64,000 bases of DNA from positions 2,170,001-2,234,000 of the forward strand of contig CM065650.1 of NCBI GenBank assembly GCA_033220425.1. The letters run 5' to 3'. The notes below the pieces were generated by a model, which was not told where the DNA came from, searched no databases, and saw only the letters and a program-made list of their open reading frames with translations. This document shows positions 45,314 to 56,914 of the stretch, piece by piece (position 1 is the first letter of the stretch; the number at the start of each line of letters is the position of its first letter). The position numbers and the translations under genes were made by a program. The DNA comes from Lepraria neglecta (taxonomy: Eukaryota > Ascomycota > Lecanoromycetes > Lecanorales > Stereocaulaceae).

Positions 45314-47173
45314 ATGACCAAGCTCCGAAAGTACCCCACGAACCCGGTCTGCGGGGCAGGCAACAAGCCGCGCGAGCTGGGACAGACACGAAACGCTCGG
45401 CGTGGAAAGATCGAGTATCTCAATCCAATGACTGGAGAATGGCAGGCTGCCGTACATCTTCGCGACATTAGGGAGAAGCTCTTGAGAGAAGAAGACCCTA
45501 ACCAGTATACCATCCCGAAAAAGCATGGGGACGAGCACCAAAAGGAGCCAACTAACTACACTTCTTTCCTGCAGAAGGACAAGGAATTCGGCCCAGAGAG
45601 GAACAATCGTTCCCATGTGCTGTTTCAAATCAAGAACGCGAAGCCACCTACGGAAAAGCCAACAGCATACGTCACGGATGACAACCGCATTGTCCTAGAC
45701 GCCTATGATCATGGGCTGAGAGACTTCCCGAATGTTTTGCCAAAGGTCTTGTCCTCAGAACTTGAAGGACATGACATAGAATATTATTACCGACAAAACG
45801 CGGATATCGCAGACTACGATCTGATCGCTCGCATGCCCCACGCCTTTCATCATGGAAACGAGGGACAATATTACCGCGATGAGCCTCCAAGAGGAGGTAC
45901 AATCAACCAACGTGCCCAACGATTCCGTACGAGGGCAGCTTGCACTGCATGGAATAACCGGGCCGGAACTGGTACCAAGAACGCTTTTATCTTGAGCCTG
46001 ATACCCGATGAATACAAAGCAGCCGACGTCAACTCGACACGCGATTTCAGAGATCTCGACGATGGCGAGATAAAGGCAGTCAATACTCAGAATAAAGTGA
46101 AACTTACCAAAGTAGCTCGGAATGCAAAGGATGCTGGCAAAAACAAGAAGGCTACAAAGGGTATTGCCAAAGTCAAAAAGGCTTCAAAGGGTACTTCCAA
46201 AGCCAAGAAGGCTCAGACTGGCGACTTGGTGGATGATGACGATTTTCTTGCTGATATTGAGAGCGATGAAGACGCAGAGCCTCCGTTAAAGCGCGCACCT
46301 TCTCAAAAGAAAACTTCTAACCCGCGTTCGGCAAGAGCAGCCCGAACCTCAAAGTCTGCATCGAATGTTGCCTCAGACGCGGCACTCGTCCTCTACTCCA
46401 ATGACTCTTGTCCCGTTTCTGGCTCATCGTCAGGTCAGATTCAGGACACCAGTGAAGACGAGCAGCCAGCGAGACAAGAAATTTCACTCAAGCATCCTAC
46501 CGCAAACATGAAGCGGAAGCGCGAAGTGGATACTCATCAACAATCACGCCCCTCAAAGCGAGCTAGAGTTGAGCAGCAGCCACAGCCTACTTCAGCGTCA
46601 TGCGAGACATCATCCTCTCACACTACATGGACTAAGAGCAACGCCCAATCTAGACGTCATAAGGGTACAGCAAACACCACTATTGCCCACACGCCTAGCT
46701 CAGCCAATCCTCCTCCCAGTGGCCGCTCCTCATCAGCAGTCAACTTCAATCCGGATACTGACATGCAATTCAAATCAGAGGTCGCTGCCGGCATCGCTCG
46801 AGGTGACTTCCGCTACGTCGCTCCATGTGGCAATCTCACGGATTTCGAAGACAAGTGGAATCTCAATCGAGCTCTCGAGCTTACGCGTGACGACTGCTTC
46901 CACTACACCGGCCAGATGCCACCAACGGTTATCTGGGCCAACCACCAACGCGAGTGTTATGCCTCGCACTATCGTCGTATCCAGGAATTCTTCGAGCGTA
47001 TCTGGGAGGCACCCGAATCTGCCCCGGCCCTTTATTGCCTACCTGAATGGCATGCTGGGTTTGAGAACTGGACGGCGCCTGATCGTCGAGGCAAGGAGCT
47101 TGAGGCCGTGATGGTGGATACGTGGGATGTGAATGCGGATGACGATAGTGGTGAGGAGGACTTGGTGTCTTGA
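45314..47173 (+). CDS. Uncharacterised array family, copy 1 (intronless)
   Basis: Single exon, 619 aa. The N-terminus has NPVCGAGNKPRELGQTR and YLNPMTGEW. It is followed by HLRDIREKLL, TNYTSFLQKD and the central block RIVLDAYDHGLRDFP, SSELEGHDIEYYYRQN, DYDLIARMP and GGTINQRAQRFRTRAACTAW. Residues of about 255-480 are a Lys/Ser-rich, charged linker with candidate nuclear localisation signals (KRKREV, PSKRARV). The C-terminal block (480-600) has AGIARGDFRY, NRALELTRDDC, ECYASHYRRIQEFFERIW and ALYCLPEWHAGFENW, ending in an acidic tail. I know no domain of this kind. Copies 2 and 3 have introns after W (of MTGxW), within QY/SY and within DLI-A; here the same codons join without a gap. Probably nuclear; function unknown. 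Confidence 0.85.
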   Translation: MTKLRKYPTNPVCGAGNKPRELGQTRNARRGKIEYLNPMTGEWQAAVHLRDIREKLLREEDPNQYTIPKKHGDEHQKEPTNYTSFLQKDKEFGPERNNRSHVLFQIKNAKPPTEKPTAYVTDDNRIVLDAYDHGLRDFPNVLPKVLSSELEGHDIEYYYRQNADIADYDLIARMPHAFHHGNEGQYYRDEPPRGGTINQRAQRFRTRAACTAWNNRAGTGTKNAFILSLIPDEYKAADVNSTRDFRDLDDGEIKAVNTQNKVKLTKVARNAKDAGKNKKATKGIAKVKKASKGTSKAKKAQTGDLVDDDDFLADIESDEDAEPPLKRAPSQKKTSNPRSARAARTSKSASNVASDAALVLYSNDSCPVSGSSSGQIQDTSEDEQPARQEISLKHPTANMKRKREVDTHQQSRPSKRARVEQQPQPTSASCETSSSHTTWTKSNAQSRRHKGTANTTIAHTPSSANPPPSGRSSSAVNFNPDTDMQFKSEVAAGIARGDFRYVAPCGNLTDFEDKWNLNRALELTRDDCFHYTGQMPPTVIWANHQRECYASHYRRIQEFFERIWEAPESAPALYCLPEWHAGFENWTAPDRRGKELEAVMVDTWDVNADDDSGEEDLVS

Positions 47174-50100
47174 AGTATTGGTCTTCGAAGCGGAGGTGCG
47201 GCAAAGCATGGGAAGATGATGTCTTGGGGGTGGAATCCGGAGTCGGAGGGCGGAACATGATCATTTCTTGTCGCAGTAAATTCTCTGGTGATACTTCTTG
47301 CATTGCTTCTCTTCATTTTCATAGCTCATGCGCTTGCTAGAAAAGTTTTCTTCACGTGGACCGAGGGCGCAGTGGATTAAAGGGACTCCAGCGACGTCTT
47401 TCCTTTCATCAAATTTTTTTTTTTTTTTTTGGCTTGAGAGTGCATTGGCCTTCTTGACTTCATGATTCCAACTTTCTTTATTGAAGGTATTCCAATTACA
47501 ATGCATGTCTGTCATGCAGCAGGCATGTGCTGCTCACGTGTCTTTTCGAGTGGCGGCTGTACATAGAGTTTCCAATCACCAAAAGCAATCAAAGAAGTCT
47601 GACAGAAAAATCTCGGTATCTCCGCAACACAAGACGCTGATAATAAGCTAAAGAGTGAGCCGTGCAATGGATTGAAGATATAGTTGGGAGGAAATGAGGC
47701 TGAGACTTGCTCAACGCTAAAATCAGAAAGGTGACTAATTCTACGCCCCCTTTCACTAAACCCACACCCTTTGCAGCATATAATGTCAAGATGCTTGAAT
47801 GCTTTACAGACTTCCCTAGATTGTTCATCACGATGGCAATGAAGCCGTAGAAATTCAGTCGTAGTCATTCATAAGGTGCGCAACTAGCGAGGTGGTCTCT
47901 TCACAGCCAGACAAATGGGCCTTTGTGTAAAATGTTTGTTGATTGAGAATGAAGTTTTCCTTCATTTGCCCTCCATACCAGCGTAGACCACTACTAACTC
48001 CATCACTGATAGACAGTTTATTGGCCTGGAGAACCTTCACCCACTTGATGATTTGGGTAATTCCCCACAAGCACGCGACCGTAGTCAATGTTCAATGTAG
48101 CCGTCGTAGAACCCTTATAACATGTGAAGAAAAAAAAGGAAGGAAGCTTCGCCTTGGCAATTGATAGTTCACCTAGTGATATCTCCGCTGTTAATCCTTC
48201 AAAAGGGGCACAATGCCTCATTAAATATTCGTGTTTTCTTCTGCAAATAAAGAAGAAATTTCCTTGTTGATTGAAACTCGAGGGTGCGTTCATTCATATA
48301 TACACTTACATATATACCTATCTTATCGACTTGAATACTCTACAGAATGCTATATGCATATCGAATCTGGGCATTTTATCGAGACAACTCTCTTGGACAC
48401 CTTTCTTCTTGGGACAAATATAAAGGAGATTCAAAAGAAGAATGACTCCTACACAAATAATTGGTGCAGCAATCTGGCGGTCAGCTCTACAAAGAGACTC
48501 TGAGATGTGAACAAAGAGAGCGGAAGGCAGTGGAAGCTTCACCGTGTCAATAACAGATAGAATTAATCCCAGAATGAGAAATCTTGCGGACAATGACTTG
48601 ATTGGTGTAAGAGATAACTTGGCGAGGTATAGCACAGCTGATAGTGGTCTGACTGCCCGGATGCACAACAACTTGCACTCAAGAAAGCAGACGACTTGGT
48701 CTGGGTGGACTCAATGATTGATGATACGATGAAGCGGCGTTGTTGACCTCCAGTGACGTTCGCAGCTATCGGCTCTTTGGGCTTCGGGGATGCGATACTA
48801 CAACAAGTGCAGAACTCAAGCAAAAGTACGACGGCCTGAGATCGAACAACTGTAGGAAAAGAACATCTCGGTGAACACCACTGAAACCCACCATCGGTAT
48901 ACCGCCTCTCGGAGCAGAACGACTGTCACGAGATCTTACGGAACCGAAGCGCATACACCTTCAGTGAAGATAAGGGAGACGACCACCGCGAGGCGCTGGA
49001 AAGATGAAGGTGAGAATTGGTCACAAGAGAGACGAAAAGTACTGAGGCTTCAGGCGTTAGTCAAGGGATATCGGACTGCCGATGCTCATATGATCAAAAG
49101 CCAATCGTCTGCCAATAAAGAGCTGCAAGCGAAGCTGCTGAACACCTGGCTGGAAGAGATATGAGCTCAAATGAGTCGATCATGCATCTCAAATCAGAGC
49201 TCTCGCTATGAGAAAAAGCAAATGAGCACCTGCATACCAAAAAATCAGAGATGATGAAGTTGAACTAGATTGCCCTCGCCGCATAGCAAGAGCAGAAGCT
49301 TGAAAGGCTGAAACCTAGCATCGGAACACTCAAGTACATCGCGTAAGCGGTACGGAAAACCGAGGCTTAGGTCAAGACTCGAGAAGCGTATGAAATGCCA
49401 GACAAAATATTTGAAAAAACAATGAAGTACCCTTCAAGTTATCGAGGACGACGAACAAAAGCTTTTGAAACGCATTCAAGACCTAGACGCAGCAGCACCA
49501 AACGGAAAGGGCGCCACAAGAATGTACACAAGGTCGTCGATGCTGTCCTCCGGACCTTGGTTTGAAAATTTAGGGAGGGCAACAAAAGTTCATTTTATAG
49601 AGACGTCCGTTGCGGATGAGGGAGAAACTTGCTTTGTCTAGAAGGTCCATCTGGCTTCAAATATGCTACTATTGACAGTAAAAGGGCACAAGATGAAATC
49701 GAACATAGAAGGATCGTCTGATGATCGAAGGACGCCACGTCTTGCCCTTTTGAGGAGATTTCAAGATCAAGCCTTGCCTTCCATGCAAGCACAGATACCT
49801 CTATATCGTTGCTCAACTTACAGAGATTGCATTTCAAGGCCCAGTCTTGATTCCTCACGCGTCAATAGCCGCGTCAACACCTATGCCTTCCATCATTCTC
49901 TGATATCTAGCTTAGTCAGGCTGGTCCTTCACTGTTTACCTCCAACCTAAGCCCAGCCTCTTCTCTCCCGGTCTTCGACACATATGTCAACTCTCAATAC
50001 ATCCACTCCAGGCAGTCTGCACATTATCAGCATAGAGTGTCTTTGCTTAAGACATTAGTGGACCTGCAGGACTTGTTTTCTCTAACAGGACGACCTCTAA

Positions 50101-50413
50101 CACAAAGCACAGACCGCTTTCTGGAGTAGTTCTCCTTTGATAGTAAAGCTTCAACACCACTGTTCCTCCTCAAAATCCCTATCCTCCTATCCTCGACATC
50201 TCGTCTATCTTCCGTCGACCTTGCAAGAGCTTGCAACACACTCAAGCTCCTCTACTATATCCCTAACGCGTCAAAGGTACTTTAGCCCCTTCCCCACTCT
50301 TCCTCAAGGTCATCATCTTACATCTTCTTCCAACATACTGATTTCGGGGCGTACAGTATTGCTGACTTCCGATCAACCAAGCAAGCCCTTAACAGCTACA
50401 ACCTACCTGCATC
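47174..50413. other. Spacer between array copies 1 and 2
   Basis: Contains a 17-base T run (47414-47430) and AT-rich DNA. The stretch near 47690-47740 resembles 53305-53350 downstream of copy 2 (GAGRYTGAGACTTGCT, then CRCTAAA), so the 3' flank is duplicated too. A coiled-coil relic lies at 48870-49640. From about 49860 the sequence resembles the upstream region of copy 1. Confidence 0.5.
48870..49640 (+). pseudogene. Possible coiled-coil protein relic
   Basis: The plus strand reads WSQERRKVLRLQALVKGYRT and NKELQAKLLNTWLEE up to a stop at 49162. Heptad-like scraps with many stops follow, for example VIEDDEQKLLKRIQDLDAAA near 49440-49500 and FIETSVADEGETCFV near 49600-49640. No start or domain is recognised. 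It looks like a decayed gene for a coiled-coil protein, but this is weak evidence. Confidence 0.35.
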
Positions 50414-52868
50414 ATGACAAAGCTGCTCATGCACCCAAAAAACCCTGTCTGTGAGACAAATAACAAGCCCAAGGAGTTGGGTGAGACTCGATATCGATCA
50501 AATGGCCGACTCCAGTACAAGAATCCCATGACTGGCAGCTGGGGTAAGTATCAATACAAGCATCAGCGTAAAGGGCAACTTGCTGACAATGTTCCAGATA
50601 ATGCCGTGCGTCTCCATGACATTCGAGCAAAGCTGTTGCAAGAAGCACAGCCTAGCCAATACAGTAAGCTCACATTCTCTCTCCACGATAATGTTGTGGT
50701 CTAACAGTCAAAGCCTTTCCCAAAAAGGACGGCAACAAGGGGGGAAAGCATCCCACCAACTACACGAGTTTCCTCCTCAAGGACAAGGACGTTGGCCCGC
50801 TAAGAGCCAACCGACCTGATGTCTTGTTCAAGATCTTCAAGAACGCTCAACATAGCGCGGAGCCCACTGGCTACCTTATGGACGAAGGTCGTATCGTGCT
50901 CGATGCTTTCGATCACGGCATTCGAGACTTCCCCCATTTACCAAAGCTGCTGTCCTCTGAGCTCGAAGGTCACGACATCGAGTACTATTACCGTCAAAAC
51001 GCGGAGACGACAGACTATGACCTGATCGGTAAGTAAGTTGCTTCATTGCCCTGATCAAAGCTGACTGTTACGTGATAGCTCGGATGCCTAATGGCTATTG
51101 GGGCGGGAAGGGCGGAAGGGAGTGGAAAGAGCCTAGGGGTGGAACCGTCAACCAGCGAGCACAACGATACCGTGGCATGTCGGCCTTAATCTCCTGGAAC
51201 CAGCGAGAAGGCACAAAGAACAAAAACGACTACATATTAAGCCTGATCCCCGCCTGGTGTAAGAACCCTGCAGTTAACTCGACCAAGAATTTCCGCGATC
51301 TGGAGAAAGACGAGAAAAAGGCGACCGAGAAGCAGAATGAGGGCAAGATGTTGTCGCGTGCTCGGAATGCCAAGAAGGATCTCAAGAAGAGTGGCAAGAA
51401 GATTGACAAGAAGGGTTCCAAGACCGAGGAAGAGTCATCGGCTGAGGAAGATTATGATGAAGAGGCCGTCGAGGAGTATTATGATGAGGATTCTGCTGAG
51501 GATGATCATGGTGAGGAGGACAATGATAGATGGGACTTCAATGAGGTGGCAGACGCATACGAAGCGCAAGCTGAAGAAGAGGCCGCTCTTGAGTCTTCGC
51601 ATATTGAGAGCAGCTTCAACGGCTCCCTTCTGTGGCCAGCCGGTCCTCACAGCTCAACGTCAAGCAGCAATGGAGATCTTGGATTTCCATTCACAAGAAA
51701 GACCGTCGCAGGAAAGACTGTCGTAGGGAAGACCGTTCCAGGACACACCTACGCAGGAAAGACCGTTCCAGGACACACCTACCCAGGGAAGACCGTTCCA
51801 GGACACACCTTCGCAGGAAAGACTCTCGCCAAGGCTTCTTTCGGCTTCAACACATATGGAAAGCGTTCCCGAACACATGATGCCGAAGATTCAGCGGATG
51901 ATTCGGATATCCGGCCATCGAAGCGTCCCCATGTTGTTGAGACTTCCGAAGCAGCCAACACTTCTGCCGATTCTGCTCTTCAGCAACGAGCAACTCGTCG
52001 CTCAAAGCCAACCAAACAACGATCCTTCAAGTCATTGGAAGCTCCTCGAGCAACATCAGGCAACACGTTCGATACTTCACTTGCTCCCGCCCTACTTGCA
52101 CCACTACCCATTAGCAACCCAAGCCAAGTAGGAGGTGTTGTTAGCCATACGTATTCGGTCGATACCATCCACCAGCAAGCCGAACCACCCATCATGAACT
52201 CAAAGCGCAAGCGAGACGCACCAGAGGATAGCAATGAGCCTGAGCAGGGGAATCCTTCAAAGCGGACCAAAGCCAACGAGGTCCTCCCACCACCCCAAGC
52301 AGCCTCACGCTCAACACAGTCCGTGCATACCGCAATGGATAGGCGTAATGCTACCATTCGACAACACAAGCGTGCAAAGAATGCCACCACACCTCGATCC
52401 ATAAATTCACCAGCATACAGCATCTTTGGCTACGTCTCCCCAGCAGCAGAGAATCTTAACCCCGAGCTGGACCAAGACTTCCAAGCCGAGGCTCAAGCGG
52501 GCATCGAGCGCGGCGACTATCGTTACATTTCCCCTACCAACAAAGAAGAAGAGGAAGCCATCTCTCAAGCGCTTGAGCTTACCCGCGTCAATTTTCACAA
52601 TCTTAAGGGCTCTATGCCCCCACAGGATCTGAACGATTACAAGGACGAGAGCTACGCTTCTCAATTCCGTCGTCTGCAGCAGCATCATACAAAGAAATGG
52701 ATGGGGGAGTTGCCTGCGCTTCCGCTTTATAGCCTTCCGGCGTGGTATCGTGGGTTTGACAAGTGGAGGACGGCATGCCCACAAGGTCGTTCTCTTAATG
52801 ATCAGGTGCGACAAGCCAAGAAATCGCATGCTACGTTGATGAAGGAGATCGATGCCGAGAAGTCGTAG
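50414..52868 (+). CDS. Uncharacterised array family, copy 2
   Basis: Four exons: 50414-50543, 50598-50663, 50708-51028 and 51079-52868 (768 aa). All three introns are phase 1 with GTAAGT or GTAAGC donors. The N-terminus (NPVCETNNKPKELGETR, NPMTGSW, HDIRAKLLQEA, TNYTSFLLKDKD) and central block (RIVLDAFDHGIRDFP, SSELEGHDIEYYYRQN, DYDLIARMPNG, GGTVNQRAQRYRGMSALISW) are close to copy 1. The linker is longer, with an acidic Asp/Glu/Tyr run (residues of about 290-340) and a 10-residue repeat (KTVPGHTYAG type). The C-terminal block reads AGIERGDYRYISP, QALELTRVNF, ESYASQFRRLQQHH and LYSLPAWYRGFDKW. Basic motifs (PSKRPH, NSKRKRD) suggest nuclear location. Function unknown; no missing key residues can be judged because the family has no known activity. 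Confidence 0.85.
51700..51835 (+). repeat. 30-bp minisatellite in copy 2
   Basis: Repeats of a 30-bp unit (GGAAAGACCGTTCCAGGACA then CACCTACGCA) encode KTVPGHTYAG. Three full units are followed and preceded by 15-bp half units (AGKTV, VGKTV, AGKTL). They keep the frame and are absent from copies 1 and 3. Confidence 0.85.
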
Positions 52869-55800
52869 AGCAAGCTGGAGGCATCACGAGTTGGCGTCAA
52901 GGCATGGCGGGCCTTCGATATGTTGCTCTTTCTCATGCATTCTTCATGCGTCACTATCATGCAACCGCTTTCAGCGGCTCTTTCTTCTTCACAATACCTC
53001 AGGACAATGACGCCGACCCTCCATTTCCCCTCTCCTTCAATCCACGACAAGCATCGAAGGACAATTTCACACTTTGTCATTACCGAAAAATCCCACAGAT
53101 GTCTTATATAGGCACAAATTATAATACTTCATGCATGAGCTTTATTGAGGTCTCCTTGATCAAAGGGCCATTTTGTACATAGCAGCACATAAAACAGACA
53201 ACACAATGTCCACCAAAAGCAATCACCACACTTTCAGATTTATTCAGTATCCTCAAAGCCCTAGTAACGTATCTTGAACAGTCAAATACAAGTTGTGCGG
53301 TGAAGATGTAAGGGATGAGGTTGAGACTTGCTTGGCACTAAATTTTTACTTGGCTGTGCTATTTTTAGAATTTCCACTCTAAGATCAACGACATACCTTG
53401 AATTCTTTGTAGCTGTTGCGTATTGTCCTAGCAGAACATTCAAGTTAGAGAATGAACTGTCCATCGCCAACGGGCTCTCGCAAGCTTTATTACAAGCCAT
53501 GTCCTTGTAGCCTGCTCTCCAAGTCGCTGCTGACTTGTAAAGGCTGCTCTCCAGTCTAAGAACTTCGCAATGTATGTCAAGTGATTTGCATCGGGGTCAA
53601 TCTGAGGAAACTTGTTTATACCTTTATTGCCTCTATTTGCCTATTTCACTAGTAAAGTATACCTTAACAATCACCGGACTGCGGCCAAACCTTCATATGA
53701 ACGCCTTCAAACACTTGCGACCTGTGACAGAAATGTTTAATAAGACTCCGTCTTCACACTCTTCAAGTGATGAATAACACTTCAAGGTTCTTGTCAAAAG
53801 TCTTTCTGCTGCGGGGTCTTCACACCCTGAGAGGCATTACCTCCTACTTATGAAGCAAAGCACTCCTCGTTATAGTTGAAATTGAACATGACACGTTCTT
53901 ATCATTGAGGATGGGCTGTGCGTAGTTGTATCCATATTATATATATTATACTTCCTTGGCTTGGGATTGTGATGGCACTTCGATGCATTCAAGCATGTGC
54001 ATTCAGTCCACCGCATCCATTGAAGACATCACTAGCCGGTCGGCCTCCCCTTCTGTTTCCGCAGTAAGTTTCAATCCTTCAGGACATAGCTAGGTCCAGC
54101 GCCTCCTCCTTAAGCATCGCCGGTGGACTAACAGAGATAGTAAGGGTAATTTCGTGAAATAATGAGAAGTTTCTGATAACTTCAAGCTAGGACAGCTACC
54201 TCCAACATGAATTCGCAGACCGACCTCAACGTGCATATGGTTTGTGCCCAACGAAATCACACGACTTCGCAATCAGGAGCTCCAGAAAAGCGCAATAAGC
54301 ACTCAGGGCGGGCTTGAAAGTGATGTGGTGGAAGATGAATATGGAAGGAACATGTTGAGAACCACGTTTCACTGGAAGAGAAGCAAGTGGGAGAAGGCCA
54401 GGGTGTTACAGTTGTTCCACCGGGCCCAGCAACTAACCATACTCCCTGAGCTCTTCAAGACTTGGGCGGACAAGTTCGACGAACCATGCCTGAAGGTATG
54501 AAATGATTGAGTGGGCAGCAGATGCTAGCCAGTGATCAAGTACGGGATTCCACGAGAGGAAGTTCAAGATCGGTGCGACAGAAGATCCAAGACGCTTGGT
54601 GAATGGCTCCATTAAATCTACCTCATTTGGACTGTTTACCAGTATACAGAGGCAGACTATGGGCTCAACCGTCCACAGCTGCAGTATCGGCATAGCAGCG
54701 ACGGGGGATATACGCTGGACGAAACTTTGGTTGGACTTGGCGGAAGACTATCTCATTTCAGATCCTTGCCATTGAGTCAAGGAATAGAGCTCTAGCAAAC
54801 GGAGCTAGTCTAGGAAGAAAACATTCACGGCATGCAGGTGGAAGTCCTGGGAGAAGCTAAGGCTTCCCTGTTGGCTGACTTGGACATACTGATCAGAGAT
54901 CGGGTCATTGTGCTAGATGCTGTCCAGCGATGAATCGACGAGCGGGAAAAGAAGACTCGTACTGGGTGACCTCCACTGATCGATCTACTCACTTCTCGTA
55001 TGGCAAAGTAAGCGCTCAAATCAAGCTCCGACAGAGCGAAAAGGAAACACTTGACAAAATGGGCAACGCAACAGAGTGGAGGACAGATCTTTCCTTGAAG
55101 CTTGATTCAATTTACAAGCAGTTCCTTCAAAGCCTTATTGGAGTCTCAGCCCCCACGCTCCAGGTACCTCAGCTATCGGACTTGAGTACAATCGCCGACC
55201 TCATTGCAAGCACTTTATAGTTCGATCACACCTCCGTTATTCTGTGTCCAAGAAAGGCACCAAACTTAGGCCCAGCTCGAGAGAATCTACTACCTAGCCT
55301 ATCAGTCTCGACCCTACCGATTCGAGCTCCGGATCGCTCTTGGAACGGACCGCCTTTTCCTTGCCCATCGAAAGGTGTCTCAGACTACGTAGGCCTCACG
55401 TTGCAATCCCTAAATAAGAGCCGTACGTCACTCCAAAAATTGGAATCACTGAACACGTCCTTCGAGAGTCAGTGTGGCATCCAGTCAGCCATGACGTCCT
55501 GTTCCCCCTGACTCACTGAAGGAGAATTCGAGCATGGATTGAGGTTAAGGACACTGTGTTTCTCGCACTACTCCCACTGGTCCAAGACACCTACCTCCAG
55601 GCGCCTCTTCGAACACCTGCAAGATTTTGACTTCGATATTGTCAGGAGCACAGGCTGCCGCAAGGAATCGGAAGACGAAGAGTGTTGTGACAAAACAGGC
55701 ACTCTTCTGGAACATGCGGACGGAATGGAGAACATCAGCTTAAGCTTCCGAGGTGTCTCACCGCTACAGCAGGAACTGTACATTCTGCTCACTTCCCGTC

Positions 55801-56914
55801 AATGGCTATACTGAAGAGCTTACGACTAGATACCCAGCACCAGGATCTGATGCCCTCGAAAAAAACATGTGGCGATAACCGTTGATTCCAAGGAAGGGTT
55901 GGCACTTGAAACATCTCGGCTTCCTAGGGAAACAACACACAATCATCGAGCTAGCACACACTGTTGAGTGACAATTTCCATAGCGATGCAGCCTGATGTC
56001 ATCTGCAAACCTGGCCTGGACCCCCACCACGTTAAGACAATCAAGGACGATAGCTACTGTCAACCTCGCCGATTCCCCATGTGTGGAGGAGCAAGGGAGA
56101 GCCGCATCAAAGTCAATCTCGCGCTAAAGCTCTCGGCAACGACAAGGCTGCCGGATGTGTCAATGTAAGGTACTAAAACGGCATGGCTTGGCAATATCAG
56201 ACCTTCGTGGGCCCCATTAGCTGACCGCAATACCCCATCTGTCAGATGATAGAAGGCTGCCCCACCATTCTAGAGCCTTGCCCCGCCTTCAACCGATAGT
56301 CTCCAAGGTTGTCATTGGTCGATACGGTTATCAACACGCAGCCTTGCCGTTTTGGATGACATTCACGCTTCATCATGCTTGCATTTCGACACTTTTGCCT
56401 TCGTCACCTCCCAGCCTCCCGCCTCCTCTTCTTTGCATTTAAGGTCCTTCAATTTCCTCGCAAACGCTACTTTCTTCATTAGATTCTATTCTCCACAGCA
56501 GAGCTTGTCTACTCTTCAAGTTTCCACTACACAACACGCACTTCTTCCTACACAGCACAGAACAGAAAACGATCTGACGTTCAGACCTACACAGGCATTT
56601 GTGCACAGAGTCTAGAAGATAGTGACAGACACCTTTGCTTGACGTACTTCTTTCCACAATACTCCCTCCGCGTCAAGCGTGGAACATCATCAAGTCACTC
56701 AAAGTACAGGAAGGAGCTTTGATTGTAAGGTGCTGTAACTTGTGCCGTAAGTGTCGCATCTCCAAATCTCCGAGACCCTTTTCCTATGCATGTGTTGTCG
56801 TCCATACTCAGGCAGATGAGTGTCGAGATCCTGCAGCAGCATTCTTCATCATATCAACTGACTTTTATGAAACAGAGTACCCGTTAAACACTTTACTCGT
56901 GTCAAGAACTCGAA
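52869..56914. other. Spacer between array copies 2 and 3
   Basis: No intact gene. The left part repeats the 3' flank of copy 1 (near 53305-53350). A possible relic spans 54240-55220, and 55539-55814 has an open 91-codon frame without a domain. The last 250 bp resemble 59465-59700 upstream of copy 4 (CAATCACTCAAAGTACGG or a close form, then GAGCTTTGA, then TGCTGTAAC), so they are a duplicated promoter and 5' UTR. Confidence 0.5.
54240..55220 (+). pseudogene. Possible coiled-coil protein relic
   Basis: Scraps in shifting frames read HWKRSKWEKARVLQLFHRAQ and ELFKTWADKFDEP (to 54501), then VEVLGEAKASLLADLDILIR (about 54840-54930), then EKETLDKMGNATEWRTDLSL and SIYKQFLQSLIGVSAPTLQV (to 55220). 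Several stops separate them. The first part may be related to the relic near 48960 (both have a Trp-rich start and K-x-R/K-VL-x-L), but I cannot confirm this. Confidence 0.35.

Noticed and set aside
47261-48671. Several minus-strand frames of 75-124 codons downstream of array copy 1
   Set aside because: The region is AT-rich, the frames overlap each other, and part of it is duplicated 3' flank of the array genes.
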